This document shows, in pieces, positions 21,116 through 32,282 of a stretch of 64,000 nt of DNA. The notes below the pieces were generated by a model. That model searched no databases. It was not told where the DNA came from and saw nothing but the letters and a program-made list of their open reading frames with translations. Source of the DNA: Carposina sasakii. Its lineage: Eukaryota; Arthropoda; Insecta; Lepidoptera; Carposinidae. How positions within the stretch are numbered: the stretch's first letter is position 1; every line of letters starts with the position of its first letter. A program made the position numbers and the translations under genes. The stretch covers positions 6,882,001-6,946,000 of the forward strand of contig CP053170.1 of assembly GCA_014607495.2 (NCBI GenBank). The letters are read 5' to 3'.

Positions 21116-22639
21116 ATGTAATGGAACGTTTGTTAATATTATCTTTTTTACTACTTGTGCGTAGGTATAATAAAACTCGAATTAAGGGCTCTACGATCCA
21201 GTAATCTACGAAAAACACACTACGGCCGAAAAAGTAAATAAACATTGAGGGCTCCAAAAGAAATGCTCATTTGCAAGACTAATCGTTGGGCGGAAAACAA
21301 AAACAACACTTTGTGAGATTCCGGCTCTATCTTTTTTTTTTGTTGCGAGTGGATTATTGACCTCTTAATACTGTACCTAGAATTAAATTAGTTAACTTCC
21401 TTTTATGATTGAGTAGGTGAAGTATCTAAGTATAGGTACTTATAAGAAGTCACAAAAGGCAATTCAGTTGAAAATCTTTTCTTTTTGTGAAATTCGTCTT
21501 CTAACATTTTTAGATTGCATATGTCATTTTTAGACTTCTTTCGATATTTAATTCAATACCAGAAGTAGATAAACATTGAGGACCCCATAAAAATTCAACC
21601 TAGATATTTTTTGAAACTGGATGGAAAATATTTAAATATATTACATACTAGTGATTTGCCCCGGCTTTGCACGGGTGTAATGCTCTTTCACGTGGACTAA
21701 GTCCTGGGCGGCCGCTATAGAGATAAAGTGCTGTTTTTTTTTAGACAATTTTAAATTTTTTTCTCTCCGTATGAACAATCCTTTTTCATATTATACATAA
21801 GTAAGTAATAAATTCTTATGCAAATCAAATTGTTTTATCGTTACTGCTTATTAATTTCCTAGAAAAAACCTTCATTCTCAGCCATGAGAAGTCGACTGCC
21901 TCTCCCAACAACCTCTATGTCCACAAAATGTCATTCTTTGGTATTCATATTCTTTAGTGGTTGACTTTTATATTTGAATATTTTATACATAAAACGCATA
22001 AAACATTTACGATTTTATATGTCGAAGATGACATCATATCCCGGTTGGATCTGCAAGTTAGAAACGCCAAGCAGGCAGCTGTCACTGTCACTTGGGCATG
22101 GATAAGACAGAGTGCTGAGCTGAGGTGCTGAGAGGGCACCACGGTAGTTTTACAACGGCCACATGGTCGGTTGAATTGAGCCTGTGGATTATTATAATTC
22201 TTGTTGCGACTGTTGAGCGATGCACTGGGTCTCGATCAGCCGTCGGTATCTACGTTATCCGTTATAATCTTGACAATCCTGTGTGTTAATACTGTAAAAG
22301 TGTTTGTGAAACTTAATTAAAGTTCTCAACTACACGCTGCATTTTTTATTTTGGATTTTGGACCATGCCTGACACCTAACGGCATCGCCCACCCTCGCCT
22401 CATCTTGTCATAAATATATCCAGAAGGATCCAAAAATTATATTTTTAGATTTTAAATTGAACCATTGTCCATTGACAACTATTGTCACAGGAATAAATTA
22501 GCACTCCCAAGGGAAATGAGAAAAAACCGTTCTTTCTTTGACTGAAGGCTGTCGCCTAACTCAATTTAATCGAATTTCTTAACGAATTTAAGTCTGAGGG
22601 CTATAAAGCGAACCTGATTTTTTTCTGCCCTGTTCCCAT
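21116..22639. other. Mostly unclassified; family L scrap and possible LTR remnant
   Basis: A family L scrap lies at 21655-21720 (TGCCCCGGCTTTGCACGGGTG, then GGCGGCCGCTATAG). At about 22030-22400 a mixed-composition segment ends AATTAAAGTTCTCAACTACACG and is followed by TTTGGATTTTGGACC, which loosely resembles an LTR end next to a primer-binding region. No second LTR or pol sequence is present, so I cannot confirm it. Confidence 0.3.
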
Positions 22640-22649
22640 TTATTTCAGG

Positions 22650-22790
22650 TCGGCGCAATATGTACTCTTCTTCCATTCATCCCTATTATCTGTCATCTCA
22701 TTGCTCACTCCCAGTACACGCATGTCCTCTCTCACACAGTCCGTCCAACATTTCTTTGGTCTACCTCTTCCTTGTAATCGGCGCAACATT
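22650..22790 (-). pseudogene. RTE-type LINE, C-terminal fragment
   Basis: The minus strand gives GRGRPKKCWTDCVREDMRVL, then GVSNEMTDNRDEWKK, matching the plus-strand piece at 18127. Upstream and downstream parts are missing. Confidence 0.75.
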
Positions 22791-22823
22791 CAAACTTCCT
22801 CTTATATACTATATACATAATAA

Positions 22824-23165
22824 TCACGCCTCTTTCCCGGAGGGGTAGGCAGAGATCACGGATCTCCATTTGCTACGATCCTGACACACCTGTTTCGCTT
22901 CATCTACTTTCATGATATTCTTCATGCACGCTCGTCGGTTTAGGGTACTCTTGACCTGATCTTTCTTTAGAATTTCACCAATTTGAAAAGTGAAAGTCCG
23001 GCGAGGTCTTCTCCTTCCAACCCTTCCATCCACTCTTCCGTTGTACACTCTCTTTGTCAGTCTACTTTCACTCATCCTCTCCACATGCCCAAACCACCTC
23101 AACATACCCTTCTCAATCTTCGTCACCACGTCCTCATTTATACCTCTTATATACTCATTTCTTAT
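22824..23165 (-). pseudogene. RTE-type LINE, C-terminal end
   Basis: A 101-codon frame (23129-22824) reads VTKIEKGMLRWFGHVERMSE, GRRRPRRTFTFQIGEIL, and DEAKQVCQDRSKWRSVIS. It aligns with the end of the copy at 11604-12296, with a few substitutions. It is 5'-truncated near 23160 and ends in ATAATCACGCCTCTTTCCCG on the plus strand. Non-functional. Confidence 0.85.
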
Positions 23166-23554
23166 AAACCATTATATGACATTAAGTGATTATACCTATT
23201 ATAGACAAGTCAAAAAATAGTACAAATCAACCCACAGAAAAACACCCAATACTTACTATACCTACGGTACCTTAAGAAATATTTCAGTAGAGAAAGGCGG
23301 GGAAATTACGAGTACGTTTATTTAATGGGAGGCTCCCACGTGAATAGGAATTTAAACGTTCCTTTGGCACTTCAAAGGCATTTGCATTCAAAGCTATTTT
23401 AGCTACCTATTAGTTTAAAGCTATAGGTGCTTTAATTAGTAACACTATAAAAACCATATTAGGATTAATTTGATTTTAATTTGACATATATTTGGAACAC
23501 AAAACACAGAAAACAATTAATGCGATCTTGGAATAGAAAAGGAAATATGTTTAA
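23166..23554. other. Unclassified AT-rich DNA
   Basis: Nothing recognisable. Confidence 0.4.
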
Positions 23555-23800
23555 AATACCTAGTGGGCGCCCGCGACTCCGTCCGCGAGGACTGCAGAAA
23601 AAACAAAATGTCGAAATTATCCGGGACAAAAACATTTTCCCGGGATAAAAATTATAACTATATGTTATGTGGGACCTGTCACAATATATTCCTGAAAACT
23701 GCATCGAAATCGGTTCAGCCGTTTCTGAGATTAGCGTGCACAAACGCACAGACAAAAAGATAATCAGACAGAAATAATATAATATATCTGTCTATAATAA
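23555..23800 (+). repeat. Family L dispersed repeat
   Basis: From CTAGTGGGCGCCCGCGACTC through ATTATCCGGGACAAAAACAT and CTGCATCGAAATCGGTTCAG to a run of ACAGAC-like units. The copies at 43205 and 50196 are close relatives. Confidence 0.8.
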
Positions 23801-23804
23801 TAGG

Positions 23805-24085
23805 GGTAAAATGTTAAGCATAAAAAGCTATGTAAATAGCCCACTCATAGAGAACCTATTTCCAAAATTTTTTTTTTGCAGACTCAAATTCACATTTTAT
23901 TTTTCCATGGATAGTATGAAGCCTTCGTTAATTCCGACAAAACTCAGGACAGCCTGTCCATACAATCTTGAAAATAAAAAACTGATTTCGAGATTATCTC
24001 GTTAAAATTTTGGAAATAGCGGCATTCTTAGTGGGCTACCTTTATACATAGCTTTGTCGTTAAATACCTCTTTACACTGTATATG
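23805..24085. mobile_element. Family F MITE, diverged
   Basis: It keeps the CTATGTAAATAGCCCACTCA block near one end and TAGTGGGCTACCTTTATACA near the other, with degraded termini (AATACCTCTTTACACTGTATA). Confidence 0.6.
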
Positions 24086-24502
24086 TGGCAGTTTATTATA
24101 TCGAAGTAGACTTTATAGAATTATTAGTATGTATGTGGAATTCTGTACTTTCTAAACACCACTGTGTTACTAAAACGGGGTGATATTGCCAGAACGCGGA
24201 GGACGGCTACGGTACGAACGCGATCCTTACAGGACGACGAATCCCACGGTGGTAAAATCCGTGGGTCGGCGGTTATTTACGTGGAAGACTTTACGTCTCA
24301 AGTATCGTAGTGATAAAATTAAACCTTAGGAAGTGTAGAATTTTTATACTGAAAGAAAATTCTTCAAAGAAAAAAAGTATTTTTTTGCCAGCGGGATTAT
24401 TTAACACGCGATTGAAATAAGGACTTCTCTGAAATTTTAGATAAACCCATGGAATATGTATTAGTTTTGTATCACGATTATTCATATTCACCATAGGCAA
24501 TG
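24086..24502. other. Unclassified; small GC-rich patch
   Basis: A patch at 24180-24290 (GAACGCGGAGGACGGCTACG and an inverted CCCACGG...CCGTGGG) has no match elsewhere in the window. Confidence 0.35.
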
Positions 24503-24770
24503 CGCCCACCAGAGCCCTACACCCTCACTTTTCTATAACTCAATAACAGTCATTATACTGCGAAAACAGGCATTAGCACTAATTACAATCGAAACGCAAA
24601 ACCATGAATTGCTTACTGGCTTTTAGTTTAAGTGCCTGTTATTAGTTATGAAATACTTCCCGTGGGTCAGTCGGCGTGGGCCCGGTGGTGGGCACACCCA
24701 TAGTGAATGTTTTGGATTTTACTTCCGAATTGTAATGCGTCGCCTTATACAATGTTTCATATTACCTATG
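24503..24770. mobile_element. Family G foldback, diverged
   Basis: GCGCCCACCAGAGCCCTACACCC at the left is mirrored by GGGCCCGGTGGTGGGCAC and CCCATAGTGAATG at the right, with an internal stem (CTGCGAAAACAGGCATTAGC mirrored near 24634). It then continues with CTTCCGAATTGTAATGCG as in the 45.7-kb copy. Another scrap is at 28855-28905. Confidence 0.7.
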
Positions 24771-24914
24771 TATCTTTAATGTCTAAGAAAAACTAGGATA
24801 CATATTTATATGGGAAAATACCTTTTTTAGGTTAACAAACTTGGGAGTCAAGTTGTCTTGTATTACAGTACATACTTTGGTGACAGCGAAGACTCGCAAA
24901 ATAGTTTGAAGCAC

Positions 24915-25104
24915 GACTATAAGCTTCTTATTCAAGATTGTATGAAAATTCCTGAAGCATATTTAAAAATTCTCCATACTATTGGAAAAATAAGACATGT
25001 GATTTCGGATCTAAAATAGAATTTGTGGGTTATAGGTTCTCTAATAAGTGGGCTATTTACATAGCTTTTCGCTTAACATAACTTGCTTAGTGTTACACCC
25101 TGTA
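24915..25104. mobile_element. Family F MITE, left end missing
   Basis: It holds TTCAAGATTGTATGAAAATTCC through GTGGGCTATTTACATAGC and ends TGTTACACCCTGTA. The final TA abuts the next element. Confidence 0.75.
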
Positions 25105-25502
25105 TACAGGATGTTTTTTCGTTGCCACTCCATTAACGAAGGGTGCACGTAATCTGATACATCAAATAAGTAAGTTTGCAGATGCCGAAAAAAATGCTGG
25201 GAAACGATGTAAATTTTTTATATATTTTTTTATGCTACTTGATCGGGCGAAATTTATAGTGCCCAGTGTTTATACTAATTTTTTCATAGACAGATATTAA
25301 TTATTTCTCGTGAAAATTCTTGCTACACGCGTCAATGTGCATTAATGCAGAAAACCGTAAGTCTATTTACTTAACTTTGGACCCTAATATTATGCAAACC
25401 AGACATTATCCCAGGTATAGCCTTCTCATGGAGAAAAATACATCGTGATGATGAGATTCCGTAGTTTTCGGTCGAACGTTGACGACCAAAAATCACCCAG
25501 TA
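25105..25502 (-). mobile_element. Family D MITE, reversed copy
   Basis: It starts TACAGGATGTTTTTTCGTTG (the 3' end of family D) and ends GACGACCAAAAATCACCCAG then TA. It lies directly against the family F element, sharing a CTGTATACAG junction. Confidence 0.8.
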
Positions 25503-25506
25503 GACA

Positions 25507-26016
25507 TACAAGGTGTGTGTGACAGCCAGGCAAATACTGAATGAAACACTGAACAAGTACCATTGTTATGACGATCAGTGTTATTACTCCCATGGAAATA
25601 TTTTTAATTTGATTATCCTGGGCAAAGTTTTCCGCTTGTGCTTTCCGCGCGAATATGTATCGGGTGATCCTGTGACTATTTTAATTAGCTTATTTGAGTT
25701 ATTGTGTGATACGAGTACATTGCTGTTTTTCTATAAATGCACTTGTGACTATCCAATGGGGTTCATTAGTATTTTGAAATTTTGGGACTTTTTTTCAGAA
25801 AATCATCCATAGGTTAAAATTTTGTTTTTAAGTCATTATCTAAGGCCTACATAAATGAGCTACACTAATACTAAAATTTCGCCCTGATCAAGTAATGGAA
25901 AAAATGCCGGAAAAATTTCGAATTTTCCTGCGAAAATTTTCTGTGGTTTTCGCCTCAGAATCATGGTCTGAAGTTGCCATATCAATATTTGCCTGGCTGT
26001 CAACAAAACCCTGTAT
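25507..26016. mobile_element. Family C foldback, copy 2
   Basis: The ends are TACAAGGTGTGTGTGACAGC and the mirrored ATTTGCCTGGCTGTC then CCCTGTA. Internal blocks (ATCGGGTGATCCTGTGACTA) match 7233-7816. It starts only 4 bp after the family D element. Confidence 0.8.
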
Positions 26017-26364
26017 AGGTAAACTTACTGTTAAAGGCTTATGCAAGTTGTATATGTGTACGTATTCGTTAATGTGTTGTGAAGTGTATAAAAGCCACTT
26101 TTCTTCAAAAAACCGTAATCGCTGTATACCTCAAGTAATGATTAGGGAAAGTTTCAGTATTTCAATAATAAAAACTATCCGTTAAGGTCACCTTGAATAA
26201 AGCTAGCATTTTTTTTTATCTGGGCAAAATACTAAAAAAAATTCAGAAGTGTGTATTCAAGGCGAGTCGTACGAGTATTCAAAAATGCCATTAGACTACT
26301 ATAACTACCACAATCGCTATTGCATCATGCAGCCGTCGACATGGTCGTCAATTATTATGTGGTC
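26017..26364. other. Unclassified DNA between repeats
   Basis: Nothing recognised. Confidence 0.4.
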
Positions 26365-26640
26365 GCCTACAGACATAATCCGCACGAGCACGCACGAGCG
26401 CGCACCGCGTCTGGAGCTATCCATTCGCCATGGATCGGGCGCACGCCACGGACGTGTCTGCAATTACCACGGACGACCCTATCCACGGTGCGTGTCGGTG
26501 CGGGCTGGTCCGCGTCCGCCTACATTTATCACCACGGATCTAGACGCACCGAGACGGACGCGTCTGCATTACCACGGACGCTCTGTTTCCCATGGTCCGT
26601 GGTGCGCGCTCGTGCGCGTCGGTCCGCAATATCACGGACC
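26365..26640. mobile_element. GC-rich inverted-repeat element
   Basis: Left GAGCACGCACGAGCGCGCACC is mirrored by right GGTGCGCGCTCGTGCGCGTC. The interior repeats ACCACGGAC and CCGTGG motifs several times. Two overlapping open frames here come only from GC bias. It is probably a MITE; the exact ends are unclear. Confidence 0.6.
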
Positions 26641-26769
26641 GTAGGAACCCACCTTAACTCATATCTGTAAAGTAAATTCTTAATTATGTCATTATTTGAC
26701 ACTACAATTCTTTCGTACTTAATTTTATTCTTTGCTAGTTGACTTTAGACAGTTAGGTACTGTTATAAT

Positions 26770-27400
26770 AATAAGCAGCTTGTGGCGAGCTGTTGGGAGG
26801 TAGCGTTCTCACGGACCTGAAGTACTCCTGGGGGAAGACCCTGTTCCTCATCTCCGGCGCCGGAGTGAGGTCTGACGAGTAACAGTTCCCCCACCTCTGC
26901 CTTGCCTTCGCCGGCCGGGCAGAGTGGAGTCGTGAGAGCTATGACAGCTCGAGGGTGGACGTGCCCGTCAGTAAGTGGCAAGTTGGCTTCGGTTTAACTC
27001 CGTGCGTGCGGCCGTTTCAGGGGGCCCATGAAATGAGTTGGCGAGTCACCGCCTGCCACCTAACAATTATGAGACTTGGTTATAATGGCAGGTGTCTGTT
27101 AGTCTCCTTCAATAGCCCGATTTTCCAACCCCACCCAAAACTCAGCCCCATAGCCCATGACCTTGTTTCCCATCGCATGACACAGCTCTGCACTCCAATA
27201 GTCTTGCACATGGCGGGGACCATCGCCCGATGTATTATATTGTGCGCTCGGCGATGGTATCCGCCATGTGTATCCTACACCATATTAAAGTTCTCTTAAA
27301 AGGGCCTCTACATCTTGGCTACGGCCCGATGCACGCCTCTTAAAGGACCGGGACTCTGTAGTCCCGAGAATTTCGAAAGAGATACAAATAATAATAATAA
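26770..27400 (+). mobile_element. LINE 3' end with (ATA)n tail
   Basis: A frame ending at a TAA near 26879 reads ELLGGSVLTDLKYSWGK, then FLISGAGVRSDE, which may be a LINE ORF C-terminus. It is followed by about 500 bp of GC-rich 3' untranslated sequence, then AGATACAAATAATAATAATAA. A strong hairpin (CACATGGCGGGGACCATCGC and its near-mirror GCGATGGTATCCGCCATGTG) lies at 27207-27273. The clade is not assigned. Confidence 0.55.
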
Positions 27401-27502
27401 TAATGTGATCTCCGACCGTATTTCGGTCAAGGCAAATAAATATTTGCTTACAACAAAGAATAAGAAAAAAAGCGGGTGGGGCTGTGTCGGGGCACACGGC
27501 CG

Positions 27503-28265
27503 TTGGTTTTAACGTGAAACGTCTATGTTAGCGAATCGCTTTTAAAGTAAAAGATTGAAATGAAAACAAGATGGACACTGTTTTAAGTATTTTAATAAAA
27601 AAAGAACAGGTACGTAATAGAAACATAAAATACATAGCAAATGTTTATATATTTATTGTCACTTTCTGGTTATTTTAAATAGCAGCCGCCCACGACTTCG
27701 TCCGCGTGAGGGGGCGTTGTACCCGTGCGAAGCCGGGCAGGTTGTTGTATAGACTGTAGCCTTCCTTGGTAAATGGGCTATCTAACACTGAAAGAATTTT
27801 TCAAATCAGACCAGTAGTTCCTGAGATTAGCGCGTTCAAACAAACAAACAAACAAACTCTTCAGCTTTATAATATTAGTATAGATATAAATACTGTCCAA
27901 AATACACTTATTTTTGTATAAATCAATCGGTTCAAATAAACTTGACAAACACACGAAAGAATCACCACGCTATAAAGTCGGAGTCACGAGTTACACTGAA
28001 TAGAAACAAGCGTGAGCGCCGGTTTCGCACAGTTATCGCAGTATCCCTCCCCCGCCCCCCCGCTTGACCCCGACACGAACTCAATGTCATAACAGCGAGC
28101 TGACTATATAAGTGAAATATTTACACCACATTTTTGTTTCTAAGACCAATAGTTTTTTAATTATTAAGGTACGATGATATAGACCTTTTCGTTACGGTCC
28201 AGTTTTTAAACCTGGTACCCATATGTGTCGGCGCGATTTTAAAGACGTTTCACGTCAAAAACCAT
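27503..28265. mobile_element. Candidate non-autonomous element with about 22-bp inverted ends
   Basis: Left TTGGTTTTAACGTGAAACGT and right ACGTTTCACGTCAAAAACCA are near-perfect inverted copies. A family L repeat (27675-27880) is nested inside, and the right half has a C-run (CCCTCCCCCGCCCCCCCG near 28046). Target duplications could not be fixed. Confidence 0.5.
27675..27882 (+). repeat. Family L dispersed repeat
   Basis: GCCCACGACTTCGTCCGCGTG through GAAGCCGGGCAGGTTG to a (CAAA)n tract and CTTTATAATATTAGTATAG, the usual 3' end of the lepidopteran form. Confidence 0.8.
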
Positions 28266-28428
28266 TACCTAAGGAATTGCTGGAGTGAAAGTAATTATTT
28301 TGTTTTCTTCGTGGACTATGTTACTACAGCATGTAAAACTTCGCTATTGGAACTCCTTCGTAATTCTGTAGTTAGGGCTTCCTTATTTCGGGAACTCAAC
28401 GATTTGTATTATGTAATCAATGAACATA

Positions 28429-28597
28429 AGGGTCGGTTCATATCTGATGTCGCGTATTTGTCGGTTGCGTAACGTCAGAACAGGCAAATATATGACAAAA
28501 CATTCGAACGTTCACACTTAATCGATGATGCGTTAGTGCGTTTGCCTGTACCTGGAGATACGCTCGACGCATCTTCCGTCAGATATGAACCGACCCT
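28429..28597. mobile_element. 169-bp MITE at a TA target
   Basis: The ends AGGGTCGGTTCATATCTGA and TCAGATATGAACCGACCCT are perfect inverted repeats, flanked by TA on both sides (28427-28428 and 28598-28599). That fits a Tc1/mariner-type mobiliser. Confidence 0.85.
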
Positions 28598-28689
28598 TAG
28601 TCCCTACACGTGAAAATGTCAGCATCTAACCTATGCGTTCCTATAGTTTCAATCTGGTGACCTGAAATACAGGCTTTAAGCCTAGCTTA

Positions 28690-28812
28690 GGCTCCAGGCT
28701 CTCCGCAGTTTGCTAACTTGTTGAAAATAACAATGTGCCTAATATTGCCGTGTAATTTAAGATGCAACATTGTGGTGAGAAAATAAAGACATATTATTAT
28801 CATTATTATTAG
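28690..28812 (+). mobile_element. Retroelement 3' tail
   Basis: ATTGTGGTGAGAAAATAAAG followed by ACATATTATTATCATTATTATT resembles a polyadenylated LINE 3' end. Confidence 0.45.
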
Positions 28813-28854
28813 TTTCAATCGTTATTAGGTATGTCAGTTTTATAAATATAAATG

Positions 28855-29135
28855 AAATCAGTGGAGGGTGTAGGGCCCGGTGGTGGGCGCACCCATAGTG
28901 AATATGTCAGTTTTCTTTTATGTACCTATAACTAGGGATCCGCCCACCGGCATTGCGCGGGTGTAATCTCTTTTACGTGGACAAAATCGTAGGCGGCCGC
29001 TATAAATAAGTGGAAAAAGTATTTTTTTAACTTTTATCTACGTAAGAACCATCCATTCATACTTCAAGGAATATTCTAAAAAATAATTAGCGAAATCGCT
29101 TCAGCACTTCTCGAGATCTGCGCTTAGCAACACAT
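28855..29135 (+). repeat. Family G scrap followed by a family L variant
   Basis: TGGAGGGTGTAGGGCCCGGTG at 28862 is a family G end. From 28935 a family L variant reads ATCCGCCCACCGGCATTGCG, then GGCGGCCGCTATAAATAAG, like the scrap at 21655. Confidence 0.6.
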
Positions 29136-29521
29136 TTAGCCTTTAAATAAGCTTTTTATGATGCATGCTATAACAGGGACTCTATGAGCAAAAATCTATT
29201 ACCTTATTTCCAATATTCAAAATTCTTTACCTCTTCTATGAGAGATTCGTGAGCCTCTCTAACGATTGAACAAATAAGTAGGCACCTACTCAAAATGCTA
29301 ACAAAACTTTTTACTTTACTCTATTAGCTCAGATCGTTCAATAGATCAAACAACAGCTTTTTTGGTTGTGTTTCTTCGACCAAGCTTATCATATAGACGG
29401 GCTTTAATTTGCAAACGTTTGTAGCTTACAATAATAATGGAGATCGAACTGATTGTTATAATTGCGCTTTATCTTTATTATATTGAGTAAGATGTTGTCG
29501 TAGTTACAGACAGAATACTAT
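29136..29521. other. Unclassified DNA
   Basis: No gene or repeat family was recognised. Confidence 0.4.
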
Positions 29522-30062
29522 CGGCCTGGGGGGCAATTCTTTAAAATTTTTGAGTCGATACGCAACCACTAACGAACCGTTAACGAAACGCGGTGCGAAG
29601 CAATGTATACTTACCGCTTGAGTAATAGGTTATATTTTAGCATGCATCGGTCGCGAGTATGACAGAATAATTAGTGATTAAATGAACTTACCTTGGTATG
29701 TGAAATTCAATCACAATTATATGAAGTATTTTGTCCGAAGATATTAGATATACACATGTAGTTACACATGACAATGTCGCTTTGGCACACTTAGTTCTGA
29801 GATATAGATAATAAAAAAATGAAACATAATATAGATAGACCGATCTTACACGCCGACACCGTTGTTTATAGGTAAGTCCTTCATTTAGTTTAGAGAGCGA
29901 TGTTTCACAACTAAGGGACAATCTAGGGTGGGAGGGTACAAATATCTGTTTCTTGCTGAAATGTGTCTAATCATGTCACTGTAAAGTAATTATTGCTTTG
30001 TTCAGAGCGTCTATAACGGTTCCGTTTTAGCTTCGTTCTAACTGGAGACTTTTCGAGAATCG
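29522..30062. mobile_element. Family H element interrupted by a DIRS-related insert
   Basis: GGCCTGGGGGGCAATTCTTT at the left has a rough inverted match at the right (TTTCGAGAATCGGCCCCC). The uninterrupted copy at 60662-60955 aligns on both sides, which shows that about 29668-29938 is an insertion. Confidence 0.75.
29668..29938. mobile_element. Relic related to the DIRS terminal segment
   Basis: The left edge AGTGATTAAATGAACTTACC, then ATCACAATTATATGAAG and ACACATGTAG, is a diverged copy (about 80% by eye) of the outer repeat at 38189-38264 and 38451-38526 plus the adjoining DIRS sequence. The right edge is only weakly similar to the mirrored end. The intact site at 60.8 kb marks this as an independent insertion. 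Confidence 0.55.
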
Positions 30063-30531
30063 GCCCCCTGATTTTTAAAGGTTATTTATACAGGTAAATA
30101 ATGATTGACTATTTTACCTGTCATTATACGAAGTATTTGCTACATTTTTATCTTTAATTAGCTTTATTTGGCCTTCCAGTAACTTGCGATATATCTAATA
30201 TTACCTACGCATAGTAGGTGTCGAATTTCCTAACCCAATTTTTGTAGACAGACCTAAGTGACCTAAAAACACACATAAGATCTACAACTGATAACACGGA
30301 CACTTTTCTCGTCCACATAATTATAATGAAGATGATTCAATGCAAATACTAGCCTGTTATTGGACGAACGTCTATTTGATATAAACAATTGAGCAGCGGC
30401 TTGTATTTGCAAATCAAACTCAAATAAATCACTGTGTGAGCATTGACCATGTCATTGTGTGTTCACAGTTTATTGAAAAAAAAACCGAAAACTCATAAAA
30501 GAAACGTCGAAGACATACATAGGTACATACA
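30063..30531. other. Unclassified DNA
   Basis: No gene or repeat family was recognised. Confidence 0.4.
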
Positions 30532-31022
30532 TACAGGGTGTAAAAAGACAACAATGTTTTTTTAATACCTCGTATTCTTTGTAAGGTTACGATCATTTTC
30601 TTCTATGGAATCAACCCTGGGAAACGACAAAAAATTATGAAAAAATACTGTCATTTTATTGCAAGCAATGTACTCGTATATATAATGTATATTCGTTTGA
30701 TGCGCAAAGTAAAATGTACCTACAAAATTAACATTTTGACATGGTATCTTTGAAAAAAAAAGTTTTTTCACCGATTTTAGATGTACTTACGCTTAGATGA
30801 AAATTTTGTTTTCATCTAAGTTTATTTGTTTATGAGACACTGTACTTTATTCTTTGTAAAGTATGTATTATTGATAAATAAATAAAAATAAAAAAAACTT
30901 TGGACCACAATATCGTAAAAAACCCGTGTTTTCCCAAGGGTGCTTCCATAGAATGAAATGATCGTGATGTTACAAAGAATACGAGGTATTAAAAGAACAA
31001 CGTTGTCTTTTTACACCCTGTA
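30532..31022. mobile_element. Family I foldback, copy 1
   Basis: The ends are TACAGGGTGTAAAAAGACAA and TTGTCTTTTTACACCCTGTA. AATACCTCGTATTCTTTGTAA near the left is mirrored by ACAAAGAATACGAGGTATT at the right. An internal AT-rich insert at about 30782-30895 with a GATGAAAATTTTGTTTTCATC hairpin and an A-rich tail is absent from copy 2. Confidence 0.85.
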
Positions 31023-31029
31023 TAGACAC

Positions 31030-31240
31030 GACTGTGTTCCCAAATAGGGGTAGTAAGAACTGCAGGATCATAAAGAAGATCCCAGAGCTACGTTTAGAAT
31101 AGCGTGGACAGGCGTTAATGATTAGTGACAAGTTGCTAGCTTATCGCCTGAGAGAATGCCCGAGTTCCTTAGTCGACTCTTACGTCATGCACGGAAGTAG
31201 ATGTAGCTGATGTATTCTAGTCAAGCCCCGTACGGGAAAC
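31030..31240 (+). mobile_element. Family B SINE-like repeat, most complete copy
   Basis: From TGTTCCCAAATAGGGGTAG and GAACTGCAGGATCATAAAG through AAGTTGCTAGCTTATCGCC to AGATGTAGCTGATGTATTC and AAGCCCCGTAC. Confidence 0.75.
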
Positions 31241-31344
31241 TTATAAAATAAACGTCAAAGAAGGTAAAAATATAATGATTTATATGTTTACCCTTACGCC
31301 TGTTTCTTTATAAAGGTCGCAGTGACATTTAGCGCCGAGTACTG

Positions 31345-31588
31345 TTGCCGTGTGGTGCCGGCAGAGTTGAATAACACCACCCCATGTCTGCCCGTGGGTA
31401 TGGTAAGAGGCGATTAAGGGTACCCGGGAGGTGGGCAGCAGCGCCCGTATTGACAACGTAGTCCGGAAATCACACTGCGATCACCAACCCGCCTGCCCAG
31501 CATATTGATTGGGCAAAAACCCCGCAGTAGCCTTGGCATGCTCTGGAGTAGGTAGGCTACGTCCATATGCTGCAATATGCTGATGTAT
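31345..31588 (+). mobile_element. Family A SINE-like repeat
   Basis: A complete but diverged unit from TTGCCGTGTGGTGCCGGCAG to GTCCATATGCTGCAATATGC. Confidence 0.8.
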
Positions 31589-31688
31589 GTGTTGCCATGA
31601 AGGACAGACAAATAGAAGGTGCCTTAACAACGTTTGTTGATACACATTAGTGTCGCCATTGGATACTATTTCACAGCTCATATCTACA

Positions 31689-31984
31689 TACAGGGTGTAA
31701 AAAGGCAATAATGTTTTTTAATACCTCGTATTCTTTGTAAGTTTGTAAGTTTGATGCGCAAAGTACAAATGTACCTACAAAACTAATATTATAAAATTTT
31801 GACATGGTATCTTTGAAAGAAATGTTTGTTAACCGATTTTAGATGGATTTATGTAAAAAAATAATAATATTAATGAACTTTGGACCTCAATATCTTGGAA
31901 ACCCGTGGTTTCCCAGGGGTGCTTCCATAGAAAAAATTATCGTGATGTTACAAAGAATACAAAGTTGTCTTTTTACACCCAGTA
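31689..31984. mobile_element. Family I foldback, copy 2
   Basis: The ends are TACAGGGTGTAAAAAGGCAA and TTGTCTTTTTACACCCAGTA. It is shorter than copy 1. Confidence 0.8.
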
Positions 31985-32002
31985 TATATAGGTATGTAGC
32001 TA

Positions 32003-32240
32003 AGCGGTGATAGCCCAGTGGTTAAGACGTGCACCTTCCAAGCGGGAGGCGTAAGTTCGATCCCAATCACGGGCCTGTACCAATGAATGTACAGATTTTA
32101 ATGTTGCAAAATTGTCACCTCTTGCTTTGATAGAAAGCTTTCAGCTGAGTTTCTTAGTTTTCTCTCACGATATGATAACGAAGTATACAGCTGAGGTATT
32201 CTGGTGGAACCCCGCATCAGCACAGGTGTAGCAAACGTAT
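32003..32240 (+). mobile_element. tRNA-derived SINE
   Basis: The head has an A-box-like GATAGCCCAGTGGTTAAGAC and a B-box-like GTAAGTTCGATCCCAATCAC about 35 bp on, as in a tRNA-type RNA polymerase III promoter. The non-tRNA body (TCTCTCACGATATGATAACG) ends with GGAACCCCGCATCAGCACAG, the end also seen in family B. Confidence 0.8.
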
Positions 32241-32282
32241 TAAAAGCGAATCCAAATGGCACAACAACTGTAAACTTATTAG

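Noticed and set aside
22030..22400. Solo LTR
   Set aside because: No matching partner, no clear TG...CA limits and no target duplication could be fixed by eye.
26249..26670. Two overlapping frames of 116-131 codons rich in Arg and His
   Set aside because: They lie in a GC-rich inverted-repeat element; composition follows the repeats ACCACGGAC and GCGCACGAGC.
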